From NCBI GenBank assembly GCA_019352055.1, contig JABBOB010000015.1, forward strand, positions 331 to 48,148: a stretch of DNA of 47,818 bases. Direction: 5' to 3'. Origin of the DNA: Acidobacteriota bacterium. Lineage in GTDB: Bacteria > Actinomycetota > Actinomycetes > Actinomycetales > Microbacteriaceae. Below the pieces are notes generated by a model that saw nothing but the letters and a program-made list of their open reading frames with translations, was not told where the DNA came from and searched no databases. Of the stretch, positions 30,404 through 39,029 are shown one piece after another; within the stretch, counting starts at the first letter, position 1, and each line of letters begins with the position of its first letter. The position numbers and the translations under genes were made by a program.

Positions 30404-32518
30404 TCAGCGGCCCAGTGATTCCTTCGCGGCGGCCACGACGTGCTCCGTGGTGATGCCGAACTCCTGCAGCAGGAAGTCGCCGTCCGCGCTCGCGCCGAAG
30501 TGGTCGATCCCGACCGCCCGGCCCTGGTCGCCGATGTACTTCGCCCAGCCCAGCGTCGCGCCCGCCTCGACGGAGACGCGCGCCTTGACGCCCGCCGGGA
30601 TGACCGTCTCGCGGTACTCGGCGCTCTGCTCGTCGAACCACTCGAGGCTCGGCGCGGACACGACCGATGCGTCGATGCCCTCCTCCGCGAGCTTCAGACG
30701 CGCCTCGACGGCGACCTGCAGCTCGGATCCCGTCGCGATCAGGATCACGTCGGGCGTGCCGTGCTTCGCCGCGGCGAACACGTAGGCGCCCTTCGCGACG
30801 CCGTCGGCCGAGGCGTACACGTCGCCGGACGCCTCGCCGTCGCCGCGCTCGAAGACGGGCAGGTTCTGACGGCTCAGCGCGAGTCCGGCGGGGCCCATTC
30901 GGCGCGACATGATCTGCTTCCACGCCGCAGCGGTCTCGTTCGCGTCGCCGGGGCGGACGATGTCGAGGCCCGGGATGAGGCGGAGTGCCCACAGGGTCTC
31001 GACCGGCTGGTGGGTCGGTCCGTCGCCGCCGAGGGCCACCGAGTCGTGGGTCCAGACGTAGATGGTCGGCGCCTTCATCAGCGCGGCCAGGCGCACCGGC
31101 GGGCGCATGTAGTCGCTGAAGATGAGGAACGTCGCGCCGAAGACGCGGGTGTTCCCGTGCAGCACGATGCCGTTCAGGATGTTGCCCATCGCGTGTTCGC
31201 GGATACCGAAGTGCAGGACGCGCCCGTAGGGGTCCGCCTTCCACATCGCCGTCGCCCGCTCCGGCGGCAGGAAGCTGCCGACGCCCTCGATGGTGGTGTT
31301 GTTCGACTCGGCCAGGTCCGCCGAGCCGCCCCAGAACTCCGGGACGTGCTTCGCGATCCCGTTGATGACCTTGCCCGATGCGACGCGCGTCGACACCGCC
31401 TTGCCCGCCGGGAAGACGGGGACGTCGTCGAACGCGTCGTCGGGGAGGTCGCCCTTCAGCACCCGGTCGAGCAGCACCTTCCGGTCGGCGTTCGCGCCGG
31501 CCCAGGCGTCGAACGCCTCGTTCCAGTCCGCGTGCAGGGCCTTGCCCCGGTCGACCGCCTGGCGGGTGTGCGCCAGCACCTCGGGTGCGACGTCGAAGGT
31601 CTTCTCCGGGTCGAGCTCGAGCGCCTGCTTCAGTCCCTTGATCTCGGTGTCGCCCATCGCGGAGCCGTGGATCTTGCCGGTGTTCCGGAGCGTCGGCGAC
31701 GGCCAGCCGATGACCGTCTTCAGCACGATGAACGACGGCTTGTCCGTCACCTGCTGCGCGGCGAGGATCGCGGCGTAGAGCGCGGGCACGTCCTCGTGGT
31801 AGTCGGCACCGGACTTCCAGTCCACCGTCTGCACGTGCCAGCCGAGCGCCTCGTAGCGCGCCGCGACGTCCTCCGAGAGGGCGATGTTCGTGTCGTCCTC
31901 GATCGAGATCTGGTTGTCGTCGTAGAACACGATCAGGTTGCCGAGCTGCTGCGTGCCGGCGAGGGAGGAGGCCTCGTTGGTGACGCCCTCCTCGATGTCG
32001 CCGTCGCCCGCGATCGCGTAGATGAAGTGGTCGAACGGGCTCTCGCCTGCGGCCGCATCCGGGTCGAACAGCCCGCGCTCGAAGCGCGAGGCGTAGGCGA
32101 ACCCGACGGACGCGGCGAGGCCGGAGCCGAGGGGACCGGTGGTGATCTCGATGCCGTCGGTGTGCCCGTACTCGGGGTGGCCGGGCGTCTTCGAGCCGTA
32201 CTGCCGCAGCTGCTGCAGGTCCTCGAGCTCCAGCCCGTATCCCGCGAGGTAGAACTGCACGTACTGGGTCAGGGACGAGTGCCCGTTGGACAGGATGAAG
32301 CGGTCGCGTCCGAGCCAGGTGCTGTCGGACGGGTCGCGCCGCATGACCTTCTGGAACAGCAGGTAGGCGAGTGGCGCGAGGCTGATCGCGGTGCCGGGAT
32401 GGCCGTTGCCGGCCTTCTGCACGGCGTCCGCGGCGAGCGCACGGCCGGTGTCGACCGCTCTCTGGTCCAGCTCCGTCCACTCGAGGTCCGTGCTGGTGCG
32501 GGTCTTGACGTCGGTCAC
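30404..32518 (-). CDS. tkt: Transketolase
   Basis: A 704-residue thiamine diphosphate enzyme that transfers two-carbon units between pentose phosphate and glycolytic sugars. The N terminus has DAVQKAGNGHPGTAISLAPLAYLLF and SNGHSSL; the cofactor-binding motif is GDGDIEEGVTNEASSLAG with DDNQISIEDDT; the pyrimidine domain has FGIREHAMGNILNGI and WTHDSVALGGDGPTHQPVE. The GTG at 32518 was chosen because GGAAGGA lies 5 nt upstream; an in-frame ATG at 32545 is possible but lacks a ribosome binding site. It is the first gene of the pentose phosphate operon, divergent from ctaB. Confidence 0.96.
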   Translation of the reverse strand: MTDVKTRTSTDLEWTELDQRAVDTGRALAADAVQKAGNGHPGTAISLAPLAYLLFQKVMRRDPSDSTWLGRDRFILSNGHSSLTQYVQFYLAGYGLELEDLQQLRQYGSKTPGHPEYGHTDGIEITTGPLGSGLAASVGFAYASRFERGLFDPDAAAGESPFDHFIYAIAGDGDIEEGVTNEASSLAGTQQLGNLIVFYDDNQISIEDDTNIALSEDVAARYEALGWHVQTVDWKSGADYHEDVPALYAAILAAQQVTDKPSFIVLKTVIGWPSPTLRNTGKIHGSAMGDTEIKGLKQALELDPEKTFDVAPEVLAHTRQAVDRGKALHADWNEAFDAWAGANADRKVLLDRVLKGDLPDDAFDDVPVFPAGKAVSTRVASGKVINGIAKHVPEFWGGSADLAESNNTTIEGVGSFLPPERATAMWKADPYGRVLHFGIREHAMGNILNGIVLHGNTRVFGATFLIFSDYMRPPVRLAALMKAPTIYVWTHDSVALGGDGPTHQPVETLWALRLIPGLDIVRPGDANETAAAWKQIMSRRMGPAGLALSRQNLPVFERGDGEASGDVYASADGVAKGAYVFAAAKHGTPDVILIATGSELQVAVEARLKLAEEGIDASVVSAPSLEWFDEQSAEYRETVIPAGVKARVSVEAGATLGWAKYIGDQGRAVGIDHFGASADGDFLLQEFGITTEHVVAAAKESLGR

Positions 32519-32574
32519 GACGATCCTTCCGTCGGTGGAGTCCATAAGCGGGGGCTGTACGAAGGCCGAAAGCC

Positions 32575-32580
32575 AGTCTA
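32575..32580 (-). promoter_or_regulatory. -10 element for the tkt operon
   Basis: TAGACT on the minus strand, 56 nt before the chosen tkt GTG. It would give a leader of about 50 nt. It lies in the 159-bp divergent region shared with ctaB; I saw no operator dyad there. Confidence 0.35.
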
Positions 32581-32663
32581 TTGACGGCAGGACGACCGTC
32601 GGGTGCCGCATCGATGCTGCCCCGGTTCGATGAACGACGGCTCCGAGTGCAGGTCGATTCACC

Positions 32664-32669
32664 TACAAT
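32664..32669 (+). promoter_or_regulatory. -10 element for leaderless ctaB
   Basis: TACAAT, close to consensus, ends 8 nt before the GTG at 32678. There is no ribosome binding site between them. It fixes the ctaB start against an in-frame codon at 32603. Confidence 0.5.
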
Positions 32670-32677
32670 CCTCAGCA

Positions 32678-33616
32678 GTGAGCACGACGGTCAGGGCGTC
32701 CGACGGGCAGGCCCAGGCCGCCCGGCGGGAGGGCGTACCCATCGGCCGGCAGGCCAGGGGCTACGTCGCGCTGATGAAGCTGCGGGTCGTCGAGCTGCTG
32801 CTGGTGACGACCGTCCCGGTGATGGTCCTCGCTGTGCACGGGGTGCCGGACCTGCTCGTCGTGGCGGCGACGCTCGTCGGGGGCACCCTGTCCGCCGGCG
32901 CGGCGAACGCGTTCAACATGGTCGTCGACCGCGACATCGACCGGGTGATGCACCGCACCCGGCACCGCCCGCTCGTCACGGGGGACCTCACCCCCCGGCA
33001 GGCGCTGGTCTTCGCGGTGCTGCTCACCGTCGTGTCGACGCTGCTCCTCGGCCTCCTGACGACGTGGCTCGCCGCGGCCCTGTCCCTCGCCGCCATCGGC
33101 TTCTACGTCTTCGTCTACACGATGTGGCTCAAGCGCCGCACGAGCCAGAACATCATCTGGGGCGGCATCGCCGGGTGCTTCCCGGTGCTGATCGGCTGGG
33201 CCGCCGTCACCGGCACCCTCTCGCCGGCGGCCTGGGTGCTGTTCGCGCTGATCTTCCTCTGGACACCGCCGCACTACTGGCCGCTCTCGATGCGGTACCG
33301 CGACGACTACTCGTCGGTCGGCGTGCCGATGCTCGGCGCGGTGCGCTCCCAGACCCAGGTCGGCCTGCAGACCGTCCTCTACGCCTGGGCGACCCTCGCG
33401 TGCTCGCTGCTCCTCATCCCCGTGGCCGGCATGGGCCCGATCTACGCGGTGACCGCGCTCGGCGCCGGCGGCTGGTTCGTCCTGGAGACGCACCGCCTGT
33501 ACGCCCGCGCCCTCGCCGGCGAGGAGGTCGCGCCGATGCGGGTCTTCCATGCCTCGATCGGGTCGCTGTCGCTGGTGTTCCTCGGCATCGCGGTCGACGC
33601 GCTGCTGTTCCGATGA
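32678..33616 (+). CDS. ctaB: Heme O synthase (protoheme IX farnesyltransferase)
   Basis: A 312-residue integral membrane prenyltransferase of the UbiA superfamily that adds a farnesyl group to heme b, giving heme O for aa3-type oxidase. The first Asp-rich motif is NAFNMVVDRDIDRVMHRTRHRPL, with the family pattern NxxxDxxxD. The second region is TPPHYWPLSMRYRDDYSSVGVPML. About nine hydrophobic helices are visible. It overlaps ctaA by 4 nt (ATGA), so the two heme-modifying enzymes are coupled. It is divergent from tkt. Confidence 0.95.
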   Translation: MSTTVRASDGQAQAARREGVPIGRQARGYVALMKLRVVELLLVTTVPVMVLAVHGVPDLLVVAATLVGGTLSAGAANAFNMVVDRDIDRVMHRTRHRPLVTGDLTPRQALVFAVLLTVVSTLLLGLLTTWLAAALSLAAIGFYVFVYTMWLKRRTSQNIIWGGIAGCFPVLIGWAAVTGTLSPAAWVLFALIFLWTPPHYWPLSMRYRDDYSSVGVPMLGAVRSQTQVGLQTVLYAWATLACSLLLIPVAGMGPIYAVTALGAGGWFVLETHRLYARALAGEEVAPMRVFHASIGSLSLVFLGIAVDALLFR

Positions 33617-34602
33617 CCGGCATCACGGAGCGGCCCCGTCCGCGGACCCCGTTCGCACGGCTCGCCGACCGCGTGACGCTCGGCGCCCGCGCGCTGCGCT
33701 GGGGGACCACCGCGGCGCTGGTCGTCAGCATCCTGATCATCGTGACCGGCGGTGTCGTCCGCGTGACCGGGTCGGGCCTCGGCTGCCCGACCTGGCCCGT
33801 CTGCGAGGCGGGATCGCTCACCACGACTCCGGCCCTCGGCATCCACGGCGCGATCGAGTTCGGCAACCGGGTGCTCACGAGCGTGCTCGTGCTGGCGGTG
33901 GGCTGGGCGATCGTGGCAGCGGCGCTGCAGCGGCGCTGGCAGCGGGCTCTCGCCCGGCTCACGTGGTCGCAGTTCTGGCTCGTCCTGGTGAACGCGGTCG
34001 CTGGCGGCATCACGGTCCTCGTGAAGCTCAACCCCTACGTGGTCGCGCTGCACTTCCTCCTCGCCTTCGCCCTGCTGACGACGACCACGCTCGCCTGGCA
34101 CCGCGCCCGCCAGTCGGCCGCGGCGAAGGCCGTGACGCCGCGATCGGGAGCGATCGCCTGGGCCCTCGCGGCGGCCGCCGCGGTGCTCGTCGTCCTCGGC
34201 ACCGTGGTCACGGGCGCGGGTCCGCACTCGGGCGACTCAGCGGAGGTGCACCGGATCGGCATCAGCTGGACGGCCATCGCCGTCGTGCACGGGTCGTCCG
34301 CGGTCGTCGTGATCGTCCTGGCGGCCGTGCTGCTGCTCCAGCTGCGCCGGGAGGGCGCGGCGCTCGCCGCGAGGCGAGTCACGGTGCTGCTCGCTGTCCT
34401 GGCCGCGCAGGCGGTCGTCGGGATCGTGCAGGCCGTGACCGGCGTGCCGGGCGGCCTCGTGGTGATCCACCTGCTCGGCGCGGCCCTGGTCTGGGTCGGC
34501 GTGCTCCGCGTGCTGCTCGACACGCATCCCGCGCTGTTCGGGCGCGTGATCCCCCTGCGCGACGTCCCCGCCGGGCACCCGATCGACGCCGTGGTGCGCT
34601 GA
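33613..34602 (+). CDS. ctaA: Heme A synthase (COX15/CtaA family)
   Basis: A 329-residue membrane protein with about eight helices that oxidises heme O to heme A. Family marks are TGGVVRVTGSGLGCPTWPVCEAG after the first helix, with paired Cys in CPTWPVC, and the heme-ligand His residues in GIHGAIEFGNRVLT, YVVALHFLLAF, VHRIGISWTAIAVVHGSS and VVIHLLGAAL. It starts within the ctaB stop. A 220-bp gap follows before sufB. The oxidase subunit genes themselves are not in this window. Confidence 0.94.
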   Translation: MTGITERPRPRTPFARLADRVTLGARALRWGTTAALVVSILIIVTGGVVRVTGSGLGCPTWPVCEAGSLTTTPALGIHGAIEFGNRVLTSVLVLAVGWAIVAAALQRRWQRALARLTWSQFWLVLVNAVAGGITVLVKLNPYVVALHFLLAFALLTTTTLAWHRARQSAAAKAVTPRSGAIAWALAAAAAVLVVLGTVVTGAGPHSGDSAEVHRIGISWTAIAVVHGSSAVVVIVLAAVLLLQLRREGAALAARRVTVLLAVLAAQAVVGIVQAVTGVPGGLVVIHLLGAALVWVGVLRVLLDTHPALFGRVIPLRDVPAGHPIDAVVR

Positions 34603-34636
34603 AGCCGACCCACATCCGCCACCGACCCCACGGCGG

Positions 34637-34642
34637 TAGGAT
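34637..34642 (+). promoter_or_regulatory. -10 element for the suf operon
   Basis: TAGGAT, 35 nt after the ctaA stop and 181 nt before the sufB ATG. If used, it gives an unusually long leader of about 174 nt that contains the 34745-34768 hairpin. Confidence 0.35.
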
Positions 34643-34744
34643 CGGCGTTCGGCCGGCCGCCCGGAGGACGGGGACCGGCGGGTCCAGGGCATCGCCGCAT
34701 GCGAGCCTGGAGACGTGGACGGACGCCCGTCCGCGGCCGGATCT

Positions 34745-34768
34745 CGCCGGAGCGATCGTGCTCCGGCG
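34745..34768 (+). other. Hairpin in the ctaA-sufB intergenic region
   Basis: A perfect 9-bp stem, CGCCGGAGC with GCTCCGGCG, around a 6-nt GATCGT loop. It lies 55 nt before the sufB ATG. No U run follows, so it may be a terminator for ctaBA, an attenuator-like element in the suf leader, or chance. The rest of the 220-bp gap shows no small gene. Confidence 0.5.
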
Positions 34769-34822
34769 GAATGCGGGATCACGCCGACACGTTCGGTACC
34801 GGTAAGGAGAGGAGCACCTGTC

Positions 34823-36241
34823 ATGTCAGATGTGCTGATCGACCGCCCAGAGCTCGAGGGGCTCGGTGTCTACGAGTTCGGCTGGGCCGACTCCGACGTC
34901 GCCGGCGCCTCCGCGAGACGCGGGATCAACTCCGCCGTCGTCGCCGACATCTCCGCTCGCAAGAGCGAGCCCGAGTGGATGCTGAAGAACCGGCTCAAGG
35001 GCCTCACGATGTTCGGCCGGAAGCCGATGCCGACCTGGGGCGCGGACCTCACCGGGATCGACTTCGACAACATCAAGTACTTCGTGAAGTCCACCGAGAA
35101 GCAGGCGCAGACCTGGGAGGACCTCCCCGAGGACATCCGGAACACCTACGAGCGGCTCGGCATCCCGGAGGCGGAGCGGCAGCGCCTCGTCGGCGGCGTC
35201 GCGGCCCAGTACGAGTCCGAGGTCGTCTACCACCAGATCCAGGAGGAGCTGGAGGAGAAGGGGGTGATCTTCATGGACACGGACACCGCCCTGAAGGAGC
35301 ACCCCGAGTTCTTCGAGGAGTACTTCGGCACGGTCATCCCCGCCGGCGACAACAAGTTCGCCGCGCTGAACACCGCGGTGTGGTCCGGCGGCTCCTTCGT
35401 CTACGTGCCCCCTGGCGTGCACGTCGACATCCCGCTGCAGGCGTACTTCCGGATCAACACCGAGAACATGGGCCAGTTCGAGCGGACGCTGATCATCGCG
35501 GACGAGGGCTCCTACGTGCACTACATCGAGGGCTGCACGGCACCGATCTACAAGAGCGATTCGCTGCACTCCGCGGTCGTCGAGATCATCGTGAAGAAGA
35601 ACGCCCGCGTGCGGTACACGACCATCCAGAACTGGTCGAACAACGTCTACAACCTCGTCACCAAGCGGGCGATCGCCCACGAGGGCGCGACCATGGAGTG
35701 GATCGACGGCAACATCGGGTCCAAGGTCACGATGAAGTACCCGTCGATCTACCTGGTGGGGGAGCACGCCAAGGGCGAGACCCTCTCCGTCGCCTTCGCA
35801 GGCCCCGGCCAGCACCAGGACGCCGGCGCCAAGATGATCCACATGGCGCCGTACACGCAGTCGTCGATCGTCTCCAAGTCGATCGCGCGCGGCGGCGGCC
35901 GGGCCGGCTACCGCGGCGAGGTCCGGGTGGACGCGAACGCGCACCACTCGGCGAACACCGTGCGGTGCGACGCCCTGCTCGTCGACACGATCAGCCGCTC
36001 GGACACCTACCCGGCGATCGACATCCGCGTCGACGACGTGCAGCTCGGCCACGAGGCGACCGTCTCGCGGGTGAGCGAGGAGCAGCTGTTCTACCTGATG
36101 AGTCGCGGCATGCCCGAGGACGAGGCCATGGCGATGATCGTGCGCGGCTTCATCGAGCCCATCGCGCGCGAGCTGCCGATGGAGTACGCGCTCGAGCTGA
36201 ACAAGCTGATCGAGATGGGCATGGAAGGGAGCGTCGGCTAG
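34823..36241 (+). CDS. sufB: Fe-S cluster assembly scaffold subunit SufB
   Basis: A 472-residue beta-helix scaffold protein of the SufBCD complex on which Fe-S clusters are built. Recognisable parts are [13 protein letters not shown] near the start, [47 protein letters not shown], and [17 protein letters not shown] with the conserved Cys equivalent to the E. coli SufB cluster-assembly Cys. The C-terminal [18 protein letters not shown] is typical. The ATG at 34823 has AAGGAGAGG upstream. sufD begins on the next base after its stop. No sufR regulator precedes it. Confidence 0.97.
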   Translation: MSDVLIDRPELEGLGVYEFGWADSDVAGASARRGINSAVVADISARKSEPEWMLKNRLKGLTMFGRKPMPTWGADLTGIDFDNIKYFVKSTEKQAQTWEDLPEDIRNTYERLGIPEAERQRLVGGVAAQYESEVVYHQIQEELEEKGVIFMDTDTALKEHPEFFEEYFGTVIPAGDNKFAALNTAVWSGGSFVYVPPGVHVDIPLQAYFRINTENMGQFERTLIIADEGSYVHYIEGCTAPIYKSDSLHSAVVEIIVKKNARVRYTTIQNWSNNVYNLVTKRAIAHEGATMEWIDGNIGSKVTMKYPSIYLVGEHAKGETLSVAFAGPGQHQDAGAKMIHMAPYTQSSIVSKSIARGGGRAGYRGEVRVDANAHHSANTVRCDALLVDTISRSDTYPAIDIRVDDVQLGHEATVSRVSEEQLFYLMSRGMPEDEAMAMIVRGFIEPIARELPMEYALELNKLIEMGMEGSVG

Positions 36242-37486
36242 GTGGCGGACAAGCCGGAGATCGCATCGCTGTCGACGGATGCGGCGCACCCCGCCCGGGG
36301 CGACACCATCGAGGAGGTCACGGGAACCGGGACACGGCCCGCGATCATCGCGGACGCGACCTCGGGGCACGGGTACGTGCCGGTGCAGACGCGCAACGCC
36401 CGGTTCTCCTCCACCGATGTCACGGCCTTCCCGCCGGTGACCGGGCGCGAGGCGACCTGGAAGCTCACCCCGATCGCGGACCTCGCGGACCTGATCGACG
36501 GCGAGCTCGACGGCACCCGCTACGAGATCGCGGCCACCACCTCGGGTGGCGCCGAGATCACCTGGGTGGGTCGCGACGACGAGCGGATCGGAACGGCCGG
36601 CATCCCCGAGGACAAGGCCGCCGCGAACGCGTGGTCGTCGTTCCGGGAGGCCCTGCTGGTGCGACTGACGGGCGAGGAGCCGACCGGCGCGACGATCGTC
36701 CGTTCCGGCCTCGGCGGGATCGCCCGGGGTGCGCACACGATCATCGACGCGTCCCGGTTCTCCAAGGGCGTCGTGGTGCTCGACAACCGGGGGGACGCCC
36801 ACCTCGCCGAGAACGTCGAGATCCTCGTCGGCGACGGAGCCGACCTCACGGTCGTGTCCCTGCAGGACTGGGCCGACGGCGCGAAGCACGTGGCGAACCA
36901 CTTCGCGCAGGTCGGCCGCGACGCGCACCTGAAGCACGTGGTCGTCTCGTTCGGCGGCTCCGTCGTGCGGGTGAACCCCTCCGTGACGCTCGCGGGCTCG
37001 GGCGCGGACGGCGACCTGCTCGGTGTGTACTTCGCCGACGCGGCGCAGCACCTCGAGAGCCAGGTCTTCCTCTTCCACAAGGGGGACCACACGAAGGGTC
37101 GCGTCGAGTACCGCGGCGCGCTGCAGGGCGAGGGCGCGCACACGGTCTGGATCGGCGACGTGCTGATCGGCCCTGACGCGACGGGCACCGACTCGTACGA
37201 GCAGAACCGCAACCTGGTCCTGTCCGAGGGCACCCGCGCGGACTCCGTCCCCAACCTCGAGATCGAGACCGGCGACATCGCCGGCGCCGGGCACGCGTCC
37301 GCGACCGGGCGCTTCGACGACGAGCAGCTGTTCTACCTGCAGGCCCGCGGCATCCCCGAGGAGATCGCGCGGCGTCTCGTCGTGCGCGGGTTCCTCTCCT
37401 CCATCGTGCAGAAGATCGGCGTGCCCGAGCTGGAGGTGCGCCTCCACGAGGCGATCGAGGCCGAGCTCGAGGGATCGGCCTCCTGA
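36242..37486 (+). CDS. sufD: Fe-S cluster assembly protein SufD
   Basis: A 414-residue paralogue of SufB that pairs with it in the SufBC2D complex. The N-terminal part is variable. The beta-helix core includes RVNPSVTLAGSGADGDLLGVYFADAAQHLESQVFLFH and KGRVEYRGALQGEGAHTVWIGDVLIG. The conserved His near the SufB-SufD interface is in GAGHASATGRFDDEQLFYLQARG. The GTG start directly abuts the sufB stop, so translation is likely coupled. The next gene begins on the last base of its stop codon. Confidence 0.94.
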   Translation: MADKPEIASLSTDAAHPARGDTIEEVTGTGTRPAIIADATSGHGYVPVQTRNARFSSTDVTAFPPVTGREATWKLTPIADLADLIDGELDGTRYEIAATTSGGAEITWVGRDDERIGTAGIPEDKAAANAWSSFREALLVRLTGEEPTGATIVRSGLGGIARGAHTIIDASRFSKGVVVLDNRGDAHLAENVEILVGDGADLTVVSLQDWADGAKHVANHFAQVGRDAHLKHVVVSFGGSVVRVNPSVTLAGSGADGDLLGVYFADAAQHLESQVFLFHKGDHTKGRVEYRGALQGEGAHTVWIGDVLIGPDATGTDSYEQNRNLVLSEGTRADSVPNLEIETGDIAGAGHASATGRFDDEQLFYLQARGIPEEIARRLVVRGFLSSIVQKIGVPELEVRLHEAIEAELEGSAS

Positions 37487-37839
37487 TGGCCGCGGAGCGC
37501 GTCTGCGCGCTGGACGACCTCGAGCAGGACACCGCCGTGCGGGTCCTCGTCGGCGGCGTCCCGGTCGCGGTCGTCAAGGACGCGAACGGCGACGTCTTCG
37601 CGCTCGGCGACACCTGCACGCACGGCGACATCTCCCTCGCGGAGGGATTCGTCGAGGACGGCGGAACCGACGGGCCCACCCTCGAGTGCTGGGCCCACGG
37701 CTCGAGGTTCTCGTTGCGGACGGGCCGCCCGCTCACCCTGCCGGCCTACCAGCCGGTACCCGTCTTCCGGGTCACCGTGGAGGGGGACGACGTGCTCGTC
37801 GACCCCACACCGGTGCCCGCCGACCAGCTTCCCGCCTGA
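37486..37839 (+). CDS. Rieske [2Fe-2S] ferredoxin-like protein in the suf operon
   Basis: A 117-residue Rieske-type protein with cluster ligands in CTHGD and CWAHGS, that is C-x-H and C-x2-H about 22 residues apart. It resembles the ferredoxin components of ring-hydroxylating dioxygenases, but no oxygenase gene is nearby. It sits between sufD and sufC, overlapping the sufD stop by 1 nt and ending 25 nt before sufC, which points to electron supply for, or a client of, Fe-S assembly. This gene order is frequent in Actinobacteria as I recall it. There is no signal peptide, so it is cytosolic. Confidence 0.9.
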   Translation: MAAERVCALDDLEQDTAVRVLVGGVPVAVVKDANGDVFALGDTCTHGDISLAEGFVEDGGTDGPTLECWAHGSRFSLRTGRPLTLPAYQPVPVFRVTVEGDDVLVDPTPVPADQLPA

Positions 37840-37864
37840 CGGCGGACCACCAGGAGGAACACGC

Positions 37865-38632
37865 ATGTCCACCCTCGCCATCAGCGATCTCCACGTCTCC
37901 ATCGAGACCGACCAGGGCACCAAGCCCATCCTGCGCGGCGTCGACCTCGCCATCTCGAGCGGCGAGACCCACGCGGTGATGGGGCCGAACGGCTCCGGGA
38001 AGTCGACCCTCGCCTACACGATCGCGGGCCACCCGCGGTACAAGGTCGACTCGGGCTCGATCAGGCTCGACGGGCAGGACGTCCTCGCCATGACCGTGGA
38101 CGAGCGCGCCCGTGCCGGCCTCTTCCTCGCGATGCAGTACCCGGTCGAGATCCCCGGCGTCACCGTCTCGAACTTCCTGCGGACCGCGAAGACCGCGATC
38201 GACGGGACGGCGCCGGCGATCCGCGGCTGGGTGAAGGACGTGCGGCAGTCGATGGAGGCGCTGCGGATGGACAGCACCTTCGCCGAGCGCAACGTCAACG
38301 AGGGCTTCTCCGGCGGCGAGAAGAAGCGGCACGAGATCCTGCAGCTCGAGCTGCTGAAGCCGAGGTTCGCCGTGCTGGACGAGACCGACTCGGGTCTCGA
38401 CGTCGACGCGCTGAAGATCGTCTCCGAAGGCGTGAACCGCGCGAAGGAGTCCTCCGACCTCGGCGTGCTGCTCATCACGCACTACACGCGGATCCTGCGC
38501 TACATCAAGCCGGACTTCGTGCACGTGTTCGTGGCCGGTCGCGTCGCCGAGGAGGGCGGCCCCGAGCTGGCCGACCGTCTCGAGGACGAGGGCTACGACC
38601 GCTACGTCGCCGCCGCGGCGGCATCGGCCTGA
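37865..38632 (+). CDS. sufC: Fe-S cluster assembly ATPase SufC
   Basis: A 255-residue ABC-type ATPase that drives conformational change in SufBC2D. The Walker A is GPNGSGKST; the Q-loop region includes AMQYPVEIPGVTVSNFLR; the signature is FSGGEKKRHEI; the Walker B ends VLDETDSGLDVDALK, with the SufC-typical DETDSGLD; the switch His is in ITHYTRIL. The ATG at 37865 follows CAGGAGGAAC. Its stop overlaps the start of the next gene by 1 nt. Confidence 0.97.
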   Translation: MSTLAISDLHVSIETDQGTKPILRGVDLAISSGETHAVMGPNGSGKSTLAYTIAGHPRYKVDSGSIRLDGQDVLAMTVDERARAGLFLAMQYPVEIPGVTVSNFLRTAKTAIDGTAPAIRGWVKDVRQSMEALRMDSTFAERNVNEGFSGGEKKRHEILQLELLKPRFAVLDETDSGLDVDALKIVSEGVNRAKESSDLGVLLITHYTRILRYIKPDFVHVFVAGRVAEEGGPELADRLEDEGYDRYVAAAAASA

Positions 38633-38961
38633 TGGTCAGCGAGCTCGCGCCGGAGCGGTTCGACGAGATCTCCGAGGCGCTGAAGGACGTCGTCGACCCC
38701 GAGCTCGGGGTGAACGTCGTCGATCTCGGGCTGATCTACGACCTGAACTGGGACGACGAGAACGACGCGCTCGTCATCAACATGACGCTGACGTCCGCCG
38801 GCTGCCCGCTGACCGACGTGATCGAGGACGAGACCGCCCAGGCGCTCGACGGCCACGTCGAGCGGTTCCGGATCAACTGGGTGTGGATGCCGCCCTGGGG
38901 CCCGGAGAAGATGACCGACGACGGCAAGGACATGATGCGCGCGATCGGCTTCCAGATCTGA
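38632..38961 (+). CDS. sufT: SufT/MIP18 (DUF59) family Fe-S cluster assembly factor
   Basis: A 109-residue single-domain protein. The family pattern is DVVDPELGVNVVDLGLIYDL at the N terminus and MTLTSAGCPLTDVIEDE, whose Cys is the conserved one of this family, followed by the VWMPPWGPEKMTDDGKDMMRAIGF end. Members help mature Fe-S proteins under high demand; SufT of Staphylococcus is the best studied. It overlaps the sufC stop by 1 nt and ends the operon just before a strong hairpin. The cysteine desulfurase SufS and the sulfur carrier SufU, often found between sufC and this gene, are absent here. Confidence 0.92.
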   Translation: MVSELAPERFDEISEALKDVVDPELGVNVVDLGLIYDLNWDDENDALVINMTLTSAGCPLTDVIEDETAQALDGHVERFRINWVWMPPWGPEKMTDDGKDMMRAIGFQI

Positions 38962-38966
38962 CGCAG

Positions 38967-39019
38967 CGCTCATGCGAAGAGCCGCCCGACTCCGAGTCGG
39001 GCGGCTCTTCGCATGAGCG
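38967..39019. terminator. Bidirectional terminator between sufT and bioY
   Basis: A perfect 25-bp inverted repeat (38967-38991 with 38995-39019) with a 3-nt CCG loop. It begins 6 nt after the sufT stop and ends 10 nt before the bioY stop on the other strand. Its design is that of the rbpA/pgl hairpin: very long stem, tiny loop, no U run. Confidence 0.85.
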
Positions 39020-39029
39020 AGCGGGTCGG

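Noticed and set aside
32519-32545. ATG at 32545 as tkt start
   Set aside because: It lacks a ribosome binding site, whereas GGAAGGA lies 5 nt before the GTG at 32518. Not fully excluded.
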